64,000 bases of DNA from a virus, in the IMG/VR virus record IMGVR_UViG_3300030390_002309, positions 58,409-122,408 of that record. The stretch is one strand, 5' to 3'. Below are positions 42,110 to 52,163 of the stretch, piece after piece. A program made the position numbers and the translations under genes. Under the pieces are notes generated by a model, which saw only the letters and a program-made list of their open reading frames with translations, was not told the origin of the DNA and did not search any database. Every line of letters starts with the position of its first letter. The stretch's first letter is position 1.

Positions 42110-42550
42110 CTATTTTTTCAGTAAACTTTTTATTTCTTTTTCAGTCTTACCATACTTCTTAAGAATAGAAATAATCTCTTGTTTATCTAATAAACTAATA
42201 TATTCTTCTGCTTCATCTTTACGTACTTCATAATGACCTGCTATAAGTTTAACAAGATCTTTATTATACTTACCCGACTTCTTTCCTTTAATATACTTAT
42301 TGAATGATTTTTGTTTAGGCAAGAAATCAAAATATAATTGATATACATGTTTCTTACTTAATGGTCCTATTGTATATTGTTGAAACATATCAACTATTTC
42401 TATATAATCTGGATTCATTGATAACCATCTGTTTATCAGATATGGAGAGAAAGTCTTTTGGGATGCCTCATCTAAAGTATCCCAAGGAGTCTTCTTCCAT
42501 GTTATATTTGCTAAATGATCAAATATTGTAGCTGGTTTCTTTACCTTCAT
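42110..42550 (-). CDS. gp62: clamp-loader small subunit (T4 gp62-like)
   Basis: 146 residues. FDHLANITWKKTPWDTLDE, FSPYLINRWLSMNPDYIEIVDMFQQY and YQLYFDFLPKQKSFNKYIKGKK match the gp62 layout known from T4-like and cyanophages. It partners with the gp44-like ATPase at 44462-45388. It overlaps GroEL by one base. Confidence 0.75.
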   Translation of the reverse strand: MKVKKPATIFDHLANITWKKTPWDTLDEASQKTFSPYLINRWLSMNPDYIEIVDMFQQYTIGPLSKKHVYQLYFDFLPKQKSFNKYIKGKKSGKYNKDLVKLIAGHYEVRKDEAEEYISLLDKQEIISILKKYGKTEKEIKSLLKK

Positions 42551-44166
42551 TACATCATTGGCATTTGTGGTTGAACTGGCTCATCTTTTGGAATATCTGT
42601 AATAACACATTCTGTTGTTAACATTGTTCCTGCTACTGAAGCTGCTTTTTCTAAAGCAATTCTTGTTACTTTAACTGGGTCAATAATTCCTACATCAACC
42701 ATATCTTCTAATACTGTTTCTGTTCTTACATCATATCCTGAACTAGTACCATCTCCTGTAGTTACTACCTTATTCCAAACCACCTCAGCATTAAGTCCAG
42801 CATTTTCCAAAATGGACTCAAATGGAGCCTTACAAGCTTTAAGAACAATATCTCTTCCCAATACCTGATCTTCATTTTCATATATATCATCTTCAAAATG
42901 TTGATATCCTCTTAATATAGTTCCACCACCAGCAATAATTCCTTCTTCAACTGCTGCTTTAGTTGCATTTAATGCATCATCCAATCTATCTTTCTTTTCT
43001 TTCATTTCAATCTCAGACCCAGCACCTATTCTAATTACTGCTACACCGCCTGATAATTTTGCTAACCTAGATTGTAACTGTTCTTTATCATATTCAGAAT
43101 CTGAACTATCTATTTGAGATGCTACATCTTTAATACGTTCTTGAACTGCTTCTTCACTACCATGACCATTAACAATTGTTGTATCATTTTTTGTAATAAT
43201 AACTCTTCCTGCTGTTCCTAGATGTTCTAATGTAGCATCTTCTAATCCTAATCCAACTTTTTGAGTTATAACCGTTGCACCAATTAATACAGCCATATCT
43301 TCTAACTGCTCAATTCTCTTTGCACCAAATCCTGGAGCTTTTACTGTTGCAACTTTTAATGTACCTCTAACTTTATTAACTACCAATGTTGATAAAGCTT
43401 CTCCTTCTACATCCTCTGCAATAATTAACATTGTTCTATCCATTCCCATTGTTTGTTCTAATAATGGTAATATATCTTTCATGTTAGAAATTTTTCTATC
43501 ATATAATAATATAAATGGATCATCTAACTCTGCAGTCATTTTTTCTGAATTGGTTACAAAATACGGAGATGCATATCCTCTATCAAATCTCATTCCTTCA
43601 ACTACATCTAATTGTGTTTCTGATGTCTTTCCTTCTTCAACTGTAATTACTCCATTCTGCCCTACCTTATCCATTGCCTCTGCAATCATCTTTCCAATAG
43701 ACGAATCATTATTAGCTGATATAGTTCCTATTTGTGCAATTTCATCATTTCCAGATACTGGTCTAGACTCTTCTTTCAGATATTCAACAACTTTATTTAC
43801 TGTCTTGTCAATACCTCTTTTCAATTCAATTGGATTAGCTCCATTTGCAATCTTTTTATATCCTTCTTTCAATATTGCATGTGCTAATACAGTTGATGTA
43901 GTTGTTCCGTCACCTGCCTCATCATTTGTTTTAGATGCAGCTTCTTTAACCATTTGTGCACCGGCATTTTCAATTGGATCTTCTAATTCAATTTCTTTTG
44001 CAACAGTCACACCATCTTTTGTTATATGAGGTCCTCCAAAGGACTTTTCAATTACTACTGTTCTACCTTTCGGTCCTAATGTTGATTTTACAGCATTATT
44101 TAACTGTTCAACACCTTTCATCAATTCTAATCGAGCATCTGCTCCAAATATTAATTTTTTTGCCAT
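42550..44166 (-). CDS. groL: GroEL chaperonin
   Basis: 538 residues, full length. Starts AKKLIFGADARLELMKGVEQL; GPKGRTVVIEKSFG and DGTTTSTVLA (ATP site) follow; IIAGGGTIL and TECVITDIPK sit near the end. The usual GGM tail is replaced by PQMPMM. With the phage GroES at 53348-53668 it could fold the phage's own capsid proteins. The whole frame looks intact. Confidence 0.97.
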   Translation of the reverse strand: MAKKLIFGADARLELMKGVEQLNNAVKSTLGPKGRTVVIEKSFGGPHITKDGVTVAKEIELEDPIENAGAQMVKEAASKTNDEAGDGTTTSTVLAHAILKEGYKKIANGANPIELKRGIDKTVNKVVEYLKEESRPVSGNDEIAQIGTISANNDSSIGKMIAEAMDKVGQNGVITVEEGKTSETQLDVVEGMRFDRGYASPYFVTNSEKMTAELDDPFILLYDRKISNMKDILPLLEQTMGMDRTMLIIAEDVEGEALSTLVVNKVRGTLKVATVKAPGFGAKRIEQLEDMAVLIGATVITQKVGLGLEDATLEHLGTAGRVIITKNDTTIVNGHGSEEAVQERIKDVASQIDSSDSEYDKEQLQSRLAKLSGGVAVIRIGAGSEIEMKEKKDRLDDALNATKAAVEEGIIAGGGTILRGYQHFEDDIYENEDQVLGRDIVLKACKAPFESILENAGLNAEVVWNKVVTTGDGTSSGYDVRTETVLEDMVDVGIIDPVKVTRIALEKAASVAGTMLTTECVITDIPKDEPVQPQMPMM

Positions 44167-44169
44167 AAC

Positions 44170-44451
44170 TTATTTTGTTTTTTGTTCAATTGGTCTAAAC
44201 TCTTTGTTAATAAATCCACATTCATCACATCTGAATGTTGGTACTGGAACTATTTGTTCCTTACCGGTCGGCGATACCAATGCCGATATTCTTTTAAATG
44301 AATTCACTTGTCTAAAATACTTACATCCACAATTCTCACATGCGATATCCTTTAAATCTTCTGGCTTAATACTAAGTCCAGGATTATCACGCTTTGGTCC
44401 TTGATTAGAATTCATTCCTATTACTTTACCTTTGTTATAATTTTTTGACAT
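44170..44451 (-). CDS. zinc-ribbon phage protein
   Basis: 93 residues. CENCGCKYFRQV and FRCDECG give a CX2C...CX2C zinc site around FKRISALVSPTGKEQIVPVPT. I recall this protein in several T4-like phages. DNA or RNA polymerase binding is possible but not shown. Confidence 0.68.
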   Translation of the reverse strand: MSKNYNKGKVIGMNSNQGPKRDNPGLSIKPEDLKDIACENCGCKYFRQVNSFKRISALVSPTGKEQIVPVPTFRCDECGFINKEFRPIEQKTK

Positions 44452-44461
44452 AACTTTTACT

Positions 44462-45388
44462 CTACTTTAATTCGTTCAACATCTTAACAATTGTTGACAT
44501 TATATGTAACTCTTTATCTACTGCAAATGAATCTTGATATTGTGATTCAGCTAATATCAATATAATGCCTGCAATATGTCCTTTAGCATAATTATCTACT
44601 TCCTCGAAAAGATACTTATGTAATGCCGAGAAATCTTTTACTTTACTATCATTAATTAATTGTCTAATGTCTTTGAATGCAGTTTTCTTATCTGCCTTAT
44701 CTAAGATTTCAATTAATTTAGTCATATAATTTGCTTGTATAACACTAGTATCATCTACTCTCAACTTTCCATCGATAACCTGCCTCTGACAGCTATTTAA
44801 TACCCTTCTAATATCAGGATAGCCGGCGTTTATAATTGTAACAAGGTCTTTATTATCATATGACACTTGGAGTTCATCTAATATAGATACTATTCTTTTA
44901 GCTACCTCTTTTTTATTAGGAGGAGTGATGCCAAATACTTGACATCTTGACTGAATAGGATCGATAATTTTTTCAACATAATTACATGTTAATATAAATC
45001 TAGTTGTCTTACTAAATGTTTCCATTAGATTCCTTAAAGCGGCTTGTCCATTAGGAGTCATATAATCCGCTTCATCTAATATAACAATTTTCCATCTTTT
45101 GAATCCAACTGTACTAGCATAACTCTTAATTTTAGTACGTACTGTTTCGATATTATTCTCATCAGATGCATTTACATACATTAAATCTGCATCAACATTA
45201 TTTGCAATAATCTTTGCTAATGTTGTCTTACCTGTACCTGCTCCTCCGTAGAATAATAAATGAGGCACGTCGCCTGATTCAATATATAATTTTACTTTAT
45301 CTATGATATGTTCATTTCCTACATATCCATCTAATGTTCCTGGGCGAAACTTTTCTACCCATAATGTATGTTCTTGGTTTCCGTACAT
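44462..45388 (-). CDS. gp44: clamp-loader ATPase (T4 gp44/RFC-small-like)
   Basis: 308 residues. Walker A GGAGTGKTT, Walker B VILDEAD, arginine-finger region IQSRCQ, and an LWVEKFRP start typical of RFC small subunits. It loads the gp45-like clamp at 45992-46708. The ATG at 45388 is chosen (AGGAA upstream, 1 base after the dUTPase stop). Confidence 0.93.
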   Translation of the reverse strand: MYGNQEHTLWVEKFRPGTLDGYVGNEHIIDKVKLYIESGDVPHLLFYGGAGTGKTTLAKIIANNVDADLMYVNASDENNIETVRTKIKSYASTVGFKRWKIVILDEADYMTPNGQAALRNLMETFSKTTRFILTCNYVEKIIDPIQSRCQVFGITPPNKKEVAKRIVSILDELQVSYDNKDLVTIINAGYPDIRRVLNSCQRQVIDGKLRVDDTSVIQANYMTKLIEILDKADKKTAFKDIRQLINDSKVKDFSALHKYLFEEVDNYAKGHIAGIILILAESQYQDSFAVDKELHIMSTIVKMLNELK

Positions 45389-45389
45389 A

Positions 45390-45827
45390 TTAATTTCCTG
45401 TTGATCCATAACCGCCTTCACCTCTTTCAGTATCTGATAATGTATCTGATTCTGACATTTCGATTTGCGGATATGGCATTATTACTAATTGGCCTACTCT
45501 ATCTCCATCTTGAAATCTTTTTAGTTTTGCAAAGAACGAATCTTTAGCAAATTTATATCTAAAAGAAATTTCTCCTCTATAACCTGAATCAACTACACCT
45601 ACACAATTTGCTAATCGTAAATCTGTTTTAGATGTTGATGATCTAGGAAATAATAATCCTACATATCCTGCAGGAACTTCTAATGCAATACCTGTAAAAT
45701 ATTCTATAAAATTATTTTCAGTATCTATTCTATGACCTATAGCTGTCATATCTAATCCTGCATCTCCTGATTTTGCATAACTCGGAGTAACTGCCTTATC
45801 AACTAACTTTTTGAATCTAACTTCCAT
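45390..45827 (-). CDS. dut: dUTP diphosphatase
   Basis: 145 residues. All five motifs are visible: AGLDMTA, PRSSTS, GVVDSGYRGEI, DGDRVGQLVI and RGEGGYGSTG. It lowers dUTP and supplies dUMP for thymidylate. Embedded in the replication operon. Confidence 0.95.
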   Translation of the reverse strand: MEVRFKKLVDKAVTPSYAKSGDAGLDMTAIGHRIDTENNFIEYFTGIALEVPAGYVGLLFPRSSTSKTDLRLANCVGVVDSGYRGEISFRYKFAKDSFFAKLKRFQDGDRVGQLVIMPYPQIEMSESDTLSDTERGEGGYGSTGN

Positions 45828-45828
45828 A

Positions 45829-45990
45829 TTAATTTAATATACTTTTACCTAATATTAAGGGAGAACCATCTTCATGAATTAAAATATGAAAACAGCTGTC
45901 CATTTCTTTAATAATTAGTTGTTTATTTTTATGCGTTTTATAATTTGTATAAACGTATTCTGTTACTTGTTGTTTAATTTCGTCGTTCAT
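45829..45990 (-). CDS. small hypothetical protein (53 residues)
   Basis: The ORF starts MNDEIKQQVTEYVYTNYKTH and ends LGKSILN. It fits exactly between the dUTPase and clamp genes with 1-base gaps. Mixed helix and strand; not recognised. Confidence 0.6.
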   Translation of the reverse strand: MNDEIKQQVTEYVYTNYKTHKNKQLIIKEMDSCFHILIHEDGSPLILGKSILN

Positions 45991-45991
45991 A

Positions 45992-46708
45992 TTATGATGC
46001 TTGTAATTGTACTAAATAATAAGTAGATGTAAATGTTTTACCTGTAAATGATACTCTTGCAAGACCTGCTTCAGAAACTTCAATTTTACCAGTTTCAGCA
46101 TCTTTATTTGCTTGAAGAATTTCTTTAAACAATGTAGATGAAAAACAAATAACGCCCATATCTTTACTACCTGGAGCATCTAATTGAAATGTAATTCTAT
46201 TAGTATTGATTGATGAATAATTCATTATCATATCAACTGTACCACCTGTACACTTAATTCCAAAGTTTTCTGATTCAGGCAATGCATTTTTTGCTTTAAT
46301 AAACTTAGTTCTAACAGAATCTGTTATGTCTATTGATGCATTCCAATCAGGTGTATTCTTAAGATCTGGAACTTGTCTAATTACTGATAAATCTGCTAAC
46401 ATAAATGTCATATCTACATCTTTATCTTTTACTCCAATGCTAACAGCTGTGCCGCCTACATCGTTTACATTAACTATTAGGTCTTCACCTGTTGCAGTTA
46501 ACATTTTTACTAATTGAGGCGTTGCATAAACACCTAATTCATTCTCACCTAAGTCTAAGTTAGAAGCATTAATATGTCCAATTACATTCTGATCATCTGT
46601 TATAAATTCAGTTTGTAATGTACCATCTTTTGCATCCCACTTTACTGATGTTGTCGCTCCGGCCAAATGATATCGGCCTACGAAATTTAATAAGTCGCTT
46701 TTTTTCAT
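45992..46708 (-). CDS. gp45: sliding clamp (T4 gp45-like)
   Basis: 238 residues, the gp45 size. LNFVGRYHLAGATTSVKWDAKDGTL, TEFITDDQNVIGHI and the final SFTGKTFTSTYYLVQLQAS fit the phage clamp. It tethers the polymerase, and in T4 also activates late transcription. Lies beside the clamp-loader genes. Confidence 0.82.
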   Translation of the reverse strand: MKKSDLLNFVGRYHLAGATTSVKWDAKDGTLQTEFITDDQNVIGHINASNLDLGENELGVYATPQLVKMLTATGEDLIVNVNDVGGTAVSIGVKDKDVDMTFMLADLSVIRQVPDLKNTPDWNASIDITDSVRTKFIKAKNALPESENFGIKCTGGTVDMIMNYSSINTNRITFQLDAPGSKDMGVICFSSTLFKEILQANKDAETGKIEVSEAGLARVSFTGKTFTSTYYLVQLQAS

Positions 46709-47958
46709 AGTTCTTCTTTTTCTTCAAAAAATTGATTAAATATATCTTTGTTAATAGTTGTAATACTTTGTCCTCCAAACTTTTGATAGTATTGCTTATA
46801 CTTCTCATAAGTAGTGATCGCTGCATCTGGATCTTCGAACATCTCGTATATACTTTTTAATACTGCAGCTAAATTATTAGGAACAACATATTGAGCAACT
46901 TCTCTATGAGCAGCTACTATCTTGTTCACTTCTTTTATTGTATGATCAAATACATGTACATTATGTAATACCATTCTAGGAACTGCTGATTTGTTATAAT
47001 CATTCAACATATCCCATGTAAAGTCCTCACAAGCTGGACAATCTAAACTACATGGCACTAACTGATCAGGTGCATCTAATAAATCTAGTTTTGCTATATT
47101 ACCATCTTCATCTTTTGCACCTTTTGGCATATATACATCTGTAAACGATAATTTCTTAAAGTTATGTGAATGTAAATAAGTACCATATACAGGATATTGA
47201 CCAGGCGAACTTGAATCAGTTGTTACTACAATCCTATTTCCATAATGTTTATTCAAACATTTTTGTATCGTTGATAATATAAAAAAATCTGATATTTTAG
47301 AAATACCTAATAAATGTAGATACTCTAAATTTACCTTTTCAAATTCTCTATTCTTTAACATTAATGCTAAAGCCCACATAAAATCAACTAACTTTTGTGG
47401 ACCTCCAATTGCCCATCCTTGGAATTCAAAATGCTTAAATTTCTGATACCACCAATCATACTCCTGTGGATTAGATCCTTGTAACATGTTTAAGAATTTA
47501 GTTTTACCAGATTGGTGTTTTTCAAAATATGCAAAGTTATCATAACTAATATCTGCACATTCATAAAATTTATTTTCATAAACTGTCTTAGGTGGTATAT
47601 CTAAATTAGCTGCTACATCTGAATTGGCTTCTAACCAATGAAATATCTTTTCACGTAAGTCATCTGTATATTTTAATGCACCAGTTGCAATCTGATATCC
47701 TCCGGAATCACCAAATACTAATGAATCTTTACCTAAACCAAATTGGTCACGTATATCCATTTTTTTATAATAATGTCCTGCTGTTATTAGAAAATTCTTA
47801 TGTCTAAACTTCTCTGGATAACTATCATCATAAAATCTACATGTAGTTCCATTTGTTAGTTTAGTATCTTTGATCAACGATGACGCAAATCCTCCGGCCG
47901 ATAAAGACGGGAAGTAAATAAACTCTTTTTGTTTTTCTTTGTTTTCTTTTTTATCCAT
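46705..47958 (-). CDS. dpdA: TGT-family DNA 7-deazaguanine insertase (DpdA-like)
   Basis: 417 residues. SLVFGDSGGYQIATG (TGT catalytic region with Asp), ANLDIPPKTVY, FLNMLQGSNPQEYDWWY, GWAIGG and VVTTDSSSPG follow phage DpdA proteins. CSLDCPACEDFTWD holds Cys residues. DpdA swaps guanine in DNA for a 7-deazaguanine. With FolE, QueD and QueE in the window this supports DNA modification against host restriction. Confidence 0.82.
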   Translation of the reverse strand: MDKKENKEKQKEFIYFPSLSAGGFASSLIKDTKLTNGTTCRFYDDSYPEKFRHKNFLITAGHYYKKMDIRDQFGLGKDSLVFGDSGGYQIATGALKYTDDLREKIFHWLEANSDVAANLDIPPKTVYENKFYECADISYDNFAYFEKHQSGKTKFLNMLQGSNPQEYDWWYQKFKHFEFQGWAIGGPQKLVDFMWALALMLKNREFEKVNLEYLHLLGISKISDFFILSTIQKCLNKHYGNRIVVTTDSSSPGQYPVYGTYLHSHNFKKLSFTDVYMPKGAKDEDGNIAKLDLLDAPDQLVPCSLDCPACEDFTWDMLNDYNKSAVPRMVLHNVHVFDHTIKEVNKIVAAHREVAQYVVPNNLAAVLKSIYEMFEDPDAAITTYEKYKQYYQKFGGQSITTINKDIFNQFFEEKEEL

Positions 47959-49003
47959 TAAATAATACCTTTTTTAATCCATTACATGAAAAATAATTCT
48001 CATGTAAACTATTTGCTAGTTGTTCTATCTTGCCTGATTCGGCTATTATATCATACCTATCCATCCAAATACGAATTTCTCTAATTAAATGAGTTTTATA
48101 TTTTTGATATGACTCCCATGACTCTGTCCATTCACTTGGATATTTAAAATCATCTGAATACATCTCTGTATAACTTAATCTATCTGGTACCATTGGAACT
48201 GCTCCTGATAATGCTCCTTCATAACATGAAATACCTAAAGTCTCTTGTAGGTTTGCAGAAAATACCATTTTAGACCTTTCTAATAAATCATGATATTCTT
48301 TTTTAGTAAAATTATGCTCTTGACATATAATAAATTTATACTCAGGCATTTCTTTAGCTAAATCTTTAAATATCTCTGGCTGCTTTTCTGGTGCAATCCT
48401 ATGAGGAAATAATATGATATCTTCTTTTTTCTTAGGTGTAAACATTTTATTCAAGTATTCCATTGGCCATCCTGTCCTAAAACATTCTATATCATCATAT
48501 CCAAAGTTATCTCTAAACATTTTCAAATGATCATCTGATGCAAACCAATTATAATCTATTGCTTGTGCTAATGACTTTTCAAATGTCTTAACCCATTGAT
48601 CATCTATCAATCTACCAAGGAAATCATTAGGATCATAATTACCTGCATGCCATAAACCATGTATCTTAACAGGCACTTGTAATAATTGACTCATATACTT
48701 AAGTTGAATGATACTTGGATTCCATGCATCAGTATAAATAAAATGGTCACCTGGTTTAACTTTATTATCACAAAACAACCTACCAATAGTAACCATTTGA
48801 GCACTCTTGTAAATATTAGTACCACCAAAGTTTAAAAATGCACCAGGAGTAGTTGCAGCAGGAATATCTGTAGGACCTTCTATAACTTCTACATTGTATT
48901 CACCAAATGCCATTACTTTCATCAACTCTGGAAAATGTTGTTTCCATTGACCAGTATATCTTGTTTCAACTGCTTCTAAATCTACTATCCAAATATTATT
49001 CAT
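47951..49003 (-). CDS. GT-B glycosyltransferase-like protein next to dpdA
   Basis: About 350 residues. IWIVDLEAVETRYTGQW at the start, FPHRIAPEKQPEIF and FSANLQETLGISCYEGALSGAVPMVPD (donor-site E-x7-E) define a group 1 GT-B fold. It stands apart from the sugar cluster and overlaps dpdA by 8 bases. It may therefore act on DNA or another replication-linked target. That is inference. The ATG at 49003 begins the fold. Confidence 0.72.
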   Translation of the reverse strand: MNNIWIVDLEAVETRYTGQWKQHFPELMKVMAFGEYNVEVIEGPTDIPAATTPGAFLNFGGTNIYKSAQMVTIGRLFCDNKVKPGDHFIYTDAWNPSIIQLKYMSQLLQVPVKIHGLWHAGNYDPNDFLGRLIDDQWVKTFEKSLAQAIDYNWFASDDHLKMFRDNFGYDDIECFRTGWPMEYLNKMFTPKKKEDIILFPHRIAPEKQPEIFKDLAKEMPEYKFIICQEHNFTKKEYHDLLERSKMVFSANLQETLGISCYEGALSGAVPMVPDRLSYTEMYSDDFKYPSEWTESWESYQKYKTHLIREIRIWMDRYDIIAESGKIEQLANSLHENYFSCNGLKKVLFNG

Positions 49004-49439
49004 ATATATCGTATTTATAATTGTCTGGTGTAACTTTTTGCATATTTTGTATACTTGCACAATATAAACTATATGGAGCATGTATAACCTTTATACTATC
49101 ATTTTGTTTTAGTAATCCTACTTCTTCTTCTTCTAACATATACATAATATGAGTCCTAATTCTAATCATAGGTGGAATATTTTTTAACATACCAGGCACA
49201 CATTCTAAACTAATTGTTGTACCTGTTCTATCAATAAACTTATTCATCCAATCCCAATTTAATTTAGAATCTATATCATTTGCTATCAATTGTTCTACTG
49301 CTCCGGAGCAAAAGTATATATGAGGAGCTCTATCCATATTAAGACCTTTAACATTTATATCTGCTAAAAATAAGGTCTCTATATCTGTTAATCTACCTTC
49401 ACATTCTTTACCGTACCAGTATTTTCTAAATCCTATCAT
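48996..49439 (-). CDS. hypothetical protein
   Basis: 147 residues. Shows HIYFCSGAVEQLIANDIDSKLNWDWM and ISLECVPGMLKNIPPMIRIRTHIMYMLEEEE. No family recognised. It heads an operon with the glycosyltransferase and dpdA, under a TTAGG-class promoter, so it may belong to the DNA-modification path. Confidence 0.6.
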   Translation of the reverse strand: MIGFRKYWYGKECEGRLTDIETLFLADINVKGLNMDRAPHIYFCSGAVEQLIANDIDSKLNWDWMNKFIDRTGTTISLECVPGMLKNIPPMIRIRTHIMYMLEEEEVGLLKQNDSIKVIHAPYSLYCASIQNMQKVTPDNYKYDIYE

Positions 49440-49455
49440 ATCTTTTTATTATATT

Positions 49456-49487
49456 ATAATATAAGAAATCTTTTTCATCTATCCTAA
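49456..49487 (-). promoter_or_regulatory. N20 promoter, TTAGG class
   Basis: TTAG (49487-49484), 20 bases, TATATTAT (49463-49456), with ATGAAAA in the spacer. It abuts the polymerase stop codon and drives the gene at 49439. Confidence 0.65.
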
Positions 49488-51965
49488 TTAAAATTGAAAA
49501 AACTTTCCTAAGTTATTATTTTCTGGAATTGATCCCCATTTCATTGCAGCATAAAAATCATTTAACTTATTTGAAAATGCTGACTTGAATATCTTTTCAT
49601 AATCTATATTATCTTGCACAAACTTTTCAATCGGTGCAGGATCTTCAAACCCCTTTAAAGCCATAGTATCTAAATTCATTGAATTTGGTTTAAGATATGT
49701 CCATTTAATTTTTTCTCCATTAATAATACCTCTGATGGTTTTTATTTTATGGTGTTTTAACATATCATTGTAATTTAATGCTGACTTAACATGTACTGGC
49801 GTTCCTTTCATTCTTATTGAAAATGGAGAATCACCTTTCCTTGTATATTTCTTAACATTTTTTACGCCAATCGGAAACATTACTTCCATTAACTCTAATG
49901 TTTTCATATGTTCTTTGAAAGCTAAAATCTTACCATCTAATGTTACCTTATCAATATCATTTAGCATATCTTCTAATACTTCGGCCATAAATCTTCTAAA
50001 TGAAGGCGGAAATGATGATCTTACAACATCAAGGCCTTTTACATCTAATTTTGATACAGTATGGCCTTCAACATTAATAATCCATTGGGCATATCGTTTC
50101 TTTGCAATCCATAGACCAGCTTTAGCAACATTCTCTTGTTTGATATCAAATCTATGAATATCTACATTATGAAATCGTTTGCCATATATATCATACGACC
50201 TATTCATAAAGTCTTGTACTTCATCTGCAATTTCAATTGTTTTATTAGCCATCCACTTTTCATCTGTTATATCATACTCTGGAAAGCGTTTTTCAATTAA
50301 TGGTAATGAAGAAAAGAATACTGAGTCTGTATCTATGTAAATGTTATAATCTTCTTTTTTACCTAATTCCTTTGCATAGAAATTATTTCCTACATCAGCT
50401 GTAAACTTAATTAACTGCTGACCTGTACTTGTAATGGCTGTTGCATTATCCGGGTCAAAAAATCTAAAACTAGGATTACCTAAAACTCCATAGAATGAAT
50501 TTAAAAGAATTTTAGTTACTAATTGCATTCTATCAAAATATTCTGCTTTAGCATGATTGCCTTCCTTTTCATATTTTTTTCTTAAATTCTTATACTCTAC
50601 ACGTTCTGCAAACCAATTATCTAAAATACTTGGAAGAAATCCTTTAATCTGTGTATCATATACAACTCCGTTAGCTGCTATAGAATATTTGTTAGATTCT
50701 AAATATTCTCGTAGGTCATGGCTAGTCTCCCATCCATTCCATTGATCAGAATAATGTTGTCCTGTATTCTTAATATATCCTTTACTATCAAAGTTCTCTA
50801 ATTTTGTAACTTTAGTCTCTGGTGATATGTTAAGTGTCATTATGATACTAGGATATAGTGATGTTAAGTCAAGGTCATATACCCATTTGTAACGGCCGGC
50901 ATTCGGTGCCTTAACATATGCTCCTAATAAGTTGAGTTCTTCGCTCGATCGGGGTGGTCTGCTCGGCGAAACAATATTCATTCGTTTCATATATGTTAAC
51001 GCCGCACCATCTAAATATCTTGTTGGAAATAAAAAGTCTTCATAAGGAACATGTCCTTTATGACATATACTTCTAGCTAAATCCATTAGTTTCATTTTTT
51101 GATCTATCTCCCATACCAGATCAACATCATTCATGTTATAATCAATATACCCTTGGATATCATTTTTCATTAAATCATCTAGGGTTCCTTCATACTTCAT
51201 CTTACCTTTACCTAATTCTTTTTGAGATATAGCCTCTAATGAATAACTAGATTCTTGATTATAAGTAAAGTTCTTATACAATGCCATATAATCTAAACAT
51301 GACACTCCGGAGATTCTATATCTATTTCTATGCTTTAACCATATTACATCTTTAATAGGAGATAATGTTCTTGCTTGAGTTTCTCCTAATATATGTACCA
51401 TTCTATTATAAAGGTATGGTATATCAAAAAAGTCAATATTCCACCCTGTAATTAATGTAGGTTGTATTTCATAATACTTGAATAAAAACTTACTTAACAA
51501 TGTATGTTCATCTCTACACGAAATTACTTCATATCCTGGTTTAGATAAATTTTCTACTACTTGATCTTTATCTAAAATCCATACGCATCTTTGATCTCCT
51601 GCTTCATCAAAAATTGCAATTGATGTTACTTCATTTTGAGCTTCTTCTGGAGTAGGAAATCCAGATGCTATGTCTACTTCAATATCAATAAATAATGGTC
51701 TATGTCCTACCGATGCTTCATCCGAATCAGTATACATATCAATCAATGTACGCATTTCTGGATTCAAATCATTTTCATATAAACCTCTTTCTTCCGAATC
51801 TGGATTATCTACTCTTTGAACTCTTTCGCCATCTAATGCAACCATATTACCATATGATGCTTTTCGATATGCATATGGTTTATAGTTTACAATTACATGA
51901 CCTTTCTTGTCATCCCAAATATGTACTTTATTAGTACGTCTATGATACGCTACTGCTTGATACAT
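49488..51965 (-). CDS. gp43: family B DNA polymerase (T4 gp43-like)
   Basis: 825 residues. Exonuclease motifs FIDIEVDI, GWNIDFFDIPYL and YNMNDVDLVWEID are intact, as are polymerase motifs DLDLTSLYPSIIM, KILLNSFYGVLGN and IYIDTDSVF. KKRYAQW supports the palm. It ends with the likely clamp-binding tail LGKFFQF. It replicates the phage genome and carries proofreading. A separate TTTG-class promoter lies in the small gene upstream. Confidence 0.97.
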   Translation of the reverse strand: MYQAVAYHRRTNKVHIWDDKKGHVIVNYKPYAYRKASYGNMVALDGERVQRVDNPDSEERGLYENDLNPEMRTLIDMYTDSDEASVGHRPLFIDIEVDIASGFPTPEEAQNEVTSIAIFDEAGDQRCVWILDKDQVVENLSKPGYEVISCRDEHTLLSKFLFKYYEIQPTLITGWNIDFFDIPYLYNRMVHILGETQARTLSPIKDVIWLKHRNRYRISGVSCLDYMALYKNFTYNQESSYSLEAISQKELGKGKMKYEGTLDDLMKNDIQGYIDYNMNDVDLVWEIDQKMKLMDLARSICHKGHVPYEDFLFPTRYLDGAALTYMKRMNIVSPSRPPRSSEELNLLGAYVKAPNAGRYKWVYDLDLTSLYPSIIMTLNISPETKVTKLENFDSKGYIKNTGQHYSDQWNGWETSHDLREYLESNKYSIAANGVVYDTQIKGFLPSILDNWFAERVEYKNLRKKYEKEGNHAKAEYFDRMQLVTKILLNSFYGVLGNPSFRFFDPDNATAITSTGQQLIKFTADVGNNFYAKELGKKEDYNIYIDTDSVFFSSLPLIEKRFPEYDITDEKWMANKTIEIADEVQDFMNRSYDIYGKRFHNVDIHRFDIKQENVAKAGLWIAKKRYAQWIINVEGHTVSKLDVKGLDVVRSSFPPSFRRFMAEVLEDMLNDIDKVTLDGKILAFKEHMKTLELMEVMFPIGVKNVKKYTRKGDSPFSIRMKGTPVHVKSALNYNDMLKHHKIKTIRGIINGEKIKWTYLKPNSMNLDTMALKGFEDPAPIEKFVQDNIDYEKIFKSAFSNKLNDFYAAMKWGSIPENNNLGKFFQF

Positions 51966-52141
51966 TAAACTAACTCTTCTATTATTCCTACTACTTCACT
52001 TAATATAAGAAAAAAAGTTGCAATAGGCAAATTAAATGGAATAAAACAATATCCTCCGATTCTAATTCCTGATTTGATAAAACTTATAATTTGATGTTTT
52101 CTTGCATCTGGTAATTGTTGTTTTGGTCTACCATCACTCAT
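51965..52141 (-). CDS. small membrane protein
   Basis: 58 residues from the ATG at 52141, chosen for the strong AGGAGGAATA site. SDGRPKQQLPDARKHQIISFIKSG is followed by one or two hydrophobic helices. A similar DARKxQIISFIKSG protein is familiar to me from T4-like phages. Role unknown. The polymerase promoter lies inside it. Confidence 0.65.
   Translation of the reverse strand: MSDGRPKQQLPDARKHQIISFIKSGIRIGGYCFIPFNLPIATFFLILSEVVGIIEELV
52000..52031 (-). promoter_or_regulatory. N20 promoter, TTTG class, for DNA polymerase
   Basis: TTTG (52031-52028), 20 bases, TATATTAA (52007-52000), inside the 58-residue gene. It would give the polymerase its own transcript. Confidence 0.6.
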
Positions 52142-52163
52142 TATTCCTCCTGTTCTTGTCATA

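Noticed and set aside
42093-42112. Intrinsic terminator at TAGGCAAA/TTTGCCTA
   Set aside because: The 8-bp stem is followed by AATTG, not a U-run, and its 3' arm is the -33 box of a promoter. It may still have a role, but I do not call a terminator.
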